This document shows positions 4,537-6,522 of a DNA stretch of 6,522 nucleotides, in pieces. This DNA is from an uncultured Corynebacterium sp. (GTDB lineage: Bacteria > Actinomycetota > Actinomycetes > Mycobacteriales > Mycobacteriaceae). Below the pieces are notes generated by a model that saw only the letters and a program-made list of their open reading frames with translations, had not been told where the DNA came from and made no database searches. The stretch is taken from positions 1 to 6,522 of the forward strand of contig NZ_CABTZR010000100.1 in the NCBI RefSeq assembly GCF_902489365.1, written 5' to 3'. Every line of letters starts with the position of its first letter. The first letter of the stretch is position 1. The translations under genes and the position numbers were made by a program.

Positions 4537-5391
4537 CTAGCTTGCGCCCGGCTCAGGTGTGGTCGTTACGCCCTCAAACTGCCAGCCCACCACCGCGTTG
4601 CGTACTGCAGAAGCCAGTGGGTTGGCCGGCTGAATGCAGCTGATGGTCAGCAGGCGGCCCGGTTTGGCATCGGCACCCCAGATACTCTCGTCCTGCTCAA
4701 GGCCGTCCTTTGAAGGGTCGTGCAGATCCGTGGCTATATACACCAGCCACTGCTCGCCGGAGCTTTGAGTGCGCAGGTACAGCTTGTCGCCCACCGCGGC
4801 CTTGTGTTCATCGGCGCGGCCGTCGTAGAGATTATTGAATACCGCCGGCACACCCGCGCCCGTGTGTCCAGCAATGACCACGATGTCCGGCGAGTCCGTT
4901 CCGGGCAGCGAATAGGGCTTGTCCTCCGCGGTATAGGTGCAGGCCTTATTCATGGAGTCCGGGTTGATCTTATCGTCCTTGACCCGGCAGGAGCCTTCCT
5001 CGAAGTCCGCGCGCACATCAATCGTTGGGATGTACATCTCGACTGCAGGTGAAGGCTCAATGATGGCGGCAGGCTCCGTTACTACTTCTGTGGGCTGCGG
5101 TGCGGGTGTGTCTGGTTCCTGATTGAGCTTGAGCGCGGCGATAATGCCGACCAGCACCACCGTCACAATGGCTACGAGGTGGAGGCCACGGCTGTCGCTG
5201 GGCTTGCGATGGCGCACTGTGACCTGGTTTGACCGGCGTCGTGGGCGGTTGGGCTGCTGCTTGGCGACGGCCCCCGCGCGGCCGTACGAGGAGCGGCTTC
5301 GGCGGCGGGCTCGTTCTGCGCGGAGATCGATGCGGATTCCCTCTTCCGGCAGGCGGTAGCTATCGCGCCGCGCCGAGTAGCGAGAATCCAT
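4537..5391 (-). CDS. Membrane-anchored sortase (actinobacterial class E/F type)
   Basis: Sortases are membrane transpeptidases that cut a C-terminal motif in secreted proteins and join them to the cell wall or to one another. This 284-residue protein has an Arg-rich cytoplasmic N-terminus (1-69), one membrane helix (about 70-87), a Pro/Glu linker (about 92-117), and a sortase domain (about 118-275). The three catalytic residues are visible: His176 in VVIAGHTG, Cys252 in LLTISCIQ, and Arg264 in NPLASAVRNAVVGW. The GHTGAGVPAVF stretch resembles class F and related actinobacterial sortases; the exact class is uncertain. Two additional cysteines, C135 and C151, flank a loop before the catalytic His and could form a disulfide. 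The start is supported by AGGAG (5402-5398), 6 nt upstream. It follows the DUF2891 gene by 40 bp with no clear promoter between, suggesting cotranscription. The probable substrate is encoded next door at 3345-4247. Confidence 0.92.
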   Translation of the reverse strand: MDSRYSARRDSYRLPEEGIRIDLRAERARRRSRSSYGRAGAVAKQQPNRPRRRSNQVTVRHRKPSDSRGLHLVAIVTVVLVGIIAALKLNQEPDTPAPQPTEVVTEPAAIIEPSPAVEMYIPTIDVRADFEEGSCRVKDDKINPDSMNKACTYTAEDKPYSLPGTDSPDIVVIAGHTGAGVPAVFNNLYDGRADEHKAAVGDKLYLRTQSSGEQWLVYIATDLHDPSKDGLEQDESIWGADAKPGRLLTISCIQPANPLASAVRNAVVGWQFEGVTTTPEPGAS

Positions 5392-5431
5392 GGTGTGCTC
5401 CTGAGAGTTAGATGATTAGAAAAATACAGTA

Positions 5432-6373
5432 CTACCCGACGGCAAGCTGATAGCGCAGCGCATAGGTGATAAGCCAGTGGGTGGACATGAAGTGGCCGTC
5501 GACAAGCTGCGGACGCGCGCTGGCCACCAAGGCTTCGGCACGCGGCAGAGCCGAGGCGTCGAAATACTCGGCGAGCTCAACAATCATCCACGCCCTTGTG
5601 AGTGCCAGGCCGTAGAGATGGGCCAGGCGGCCATCGGTCGGGTCGAGTACTTCTGGGATATCGGTAAGGAAATCCAGTGCTTCGGCGCGGTGGGGGAGGA
5701 AACCGTCGAACCACTGCGGGAAGTCCGGGAGAACGCGCGACATGAGCAGAGCTTCTGATAATCCGTTGGAGAGGAAATCGTGCCCGGACAGCTCCCATTC
5801 GAGCGGGTAGTCGCGGTCATCGCCGAAAAGGCGAACCGCAGCATCGCGCACCGAATCCGCTAGTGAATCCAAGCGAAGTTTCTCCGCTGCCTCGAGGGTG
5901 AGGAAAAGGTTGAAGGCGGTATTGGAGTGCATGCCGTGGCGCACCGGCTGGTTGAGTGAACCGAGCCAGTCGTGGCAGTGCTGCGCGGTGAGTTCGACGA
6001 GCTTATCCATTGCTTCGCTGGGGCGGATGGAGGCTAGCTGCAACAGCCAAGCGCGCCCGTAGGGCATCTCATACCCGGGGTGTTCGACAAGGTAGTTGTA
6101 TTCGACGGTGAGGGCTTGGGGGCTGAGGCGATCGTCGAGAAGCGCGGCAAGACTGGTGGGAGACTTGGGTCCGAGCATGGTACCCAACAGCACCCCGGAA
6201 TACTGCATGTGGACGCTGGAATGCCAGTCGAAACAGCCGTAGAAACTGGGGTGCAGCTCGCGTGGGCGCACGGTGCAATCATCAGCTGAGCTGCTCGTGT
6301 GGTGCATTGCGGCGGGAAATTCGCGCTCGAGGGTGTCGATAACTGCTTCAGCCCAAGTCTTTAGCGTGGTCAT
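5432..6373 (-). CDS. DUF2891 family protein
   Basis: This 313-residue protein matches the DUF2891 family (Pfam PF11199), a group of soluble proteins of unknown function rich in conserved His, Trp and Asp. Family blocks seen in order are HPSFYGCFDWHSSVH (41-55), MPYGRAWLLQL (103-113), PVRHGMHSNTAFNL (143-156), SGHDFLSNGLSEALLMSRVL (196-215), HLYGLALTRAWM (252-263), and HFMSTHWLITYAL (294-306). It has no signal peptide and no membrane segment, so it is probably cytoplasmic. The mainly helical pattern with conserved polar clusters would suit an enzyme, but no reaction is known to me. No ribosome-binding site precedes the ATG; a -10-like CATACT sits 6 nt upstream, which fits a leaderless mRNA. 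The start gives full coverage of the first family block. It lies 40 bp upstream of the sortase gene. Confidence 0.92.
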   Translation of the reverse strand: MTTLKTWAEAVIDTLEREFPAAMHHTSSSADDCTVRPRELHPSFYGCFDWHSSVHMQYSGVLLGTMLGPKSPTSLAALLDDRLSPQALTVEYNYLVEHPGYEMPYGRAWLLQLASIRPSEAMDKLVELTAQHCHDWLGSLNQPVRHGMHSNTAFNLFLTLEAAEKLRLDSLADSVRDAAVRLFGDDRDYPLEWELSGHDFLSNGLSEALLMSRVLPDFPQWFDGFLPHRAEALDFLTDIPEVLDPTDGRLAHLYGLALTRAWMIVELAEYFDASALPRAEALVASARPQLVDGHFMSTHWLITYALRYQLAVG

Positions 6374-6379
6374 GCGTCA

Positions 6380-6385
6380 AGTATG
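6380..6385 (-). promoter_or_regulatory. Possible -10 element for a leaderless DUF2891 transcript
   Basis: CATACT on the minus strand (4 of 6 matches to TATAAT) ends 6 nt before the ATG at 6373. This places the expected transcription start at or next to the start codon. Leaderless mRNAs are common in actinobacteria, and the missing Shine-Dalgarno sequence fits. No good -35 element is visible. Confidence 0.35.
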
Positions 6386-6438
6386 GCAGAGCTAAAGGTG
6401 GGGCATCTCTTTCTATGAGTCGCTGAGGTGTGTGTCAG

Positions 6439-6522
6439 ATGCGGGTTTTTGGTACCGGTGTTCCGGAGACCCGGTACTGCCGGGTTCCGGGTAGTTGGTA
6501 CCGGGGCCGGGCCGACGGAGTC
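6439..6522. repeat. GGTACC-containing repeats at the right edge
   Basis: TTGGTACCGG occurs as a direct repeat at 6449-6458 (core CCGGTACC-like palindrome) and 6495-6504, with related TTCCGG at 6461-6466 and 6485-6490. Between them lies a perfect inverted repeat ACCCGG (6469-6474) / CCGGGT (6480-6485) with a 5-nt loop. The stretch is GC-rich and cut by the window edge, so I cannot tell whether it is intergenic or the end of another gene. Confidence 0.5.

Noticed and set aside
4433..4540. Possible 35-residue plus-strand small ORF with TTG start and AAGGAG (4419-4424) upstream
   Set aside because: It is short, has a rare start codon, runs over the candidate sortase terminator, and shows no family features. 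A conserved ortholog would reopen it.

Overview
The window looks like chromosomal DNA from a high-GC Gram-positive bacterium of the Actinomycetota, most likely a Corynebacterium or close relative. The support is the GC-rich coding sequence, several secreted proteins with Ala-rich signal peptides and Pro/acidic spacers, an actinobacterial-type sortase, and regulatory motifs resembling those bound by GlxR and MtrA. The genus is an inference, since no rRNA or core marker gene is present.

Layout from left to right: (1) positions 1-420, minus strand: the N-terminal 140 codons of a secreted protein with a long in-frame array of 18-bp (hexapeptide) repeats, running off the left edge. (2) 421-833: a 413-bp divergent control region with a good promoter for the repeat gene and a candidate GlxR-like site just before the next gene. 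(3) 834-2414, plus strand: a complete lipoprotein substrate-binding protein of the oligopeptide ABC-transporter family, with no permease or ATPase beside it. (4) 2438-2477: a strong hairpin serving two convergent genes. (5) 2496-3098, minus: a 200-residue secreted protein with a C-terminal membrane anchor. (6) 3345-4247, minus: a 300-residue secreted protein with a Pro/acidic spacer and a C-terminal sortase-signal-like tail (SAETG, hydrophobic stretch, Arg/Lys). (7) 4294-4337: a 9-bp-phased repeat resembling MtrA boxes, placed where it would drive gene 6. (8) 4537-5391, minus: a membrane-anchored sortase. (9) 5432-6373, minus: a DUF2891 protein 40 bp upstream of the sortase gene and probably cotranscribed with it. 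(10) 6374-6522: a short GC-rich edge with GGTACC-containing repeats.

The theme is cell-surface construction. Four of the six genes encode secreted or surface-anchored proteins, and a sortase lies next to a plausible substrate. The 200- and 300-residue proteins appear to share a small extracellular module (T-[YF]-N5-G-x-[YW]-[KR]-x-T, then a helix), while the 300-residue protein and the repeat protein share closely related signal peptides. I read this as a small, partly duplicated envelope-protein cluster served by its own sortase. Function beyond that is inference. The most testable new points are the phased operator before the 300-residue gene, the shared module, and the unusual sorting signal.
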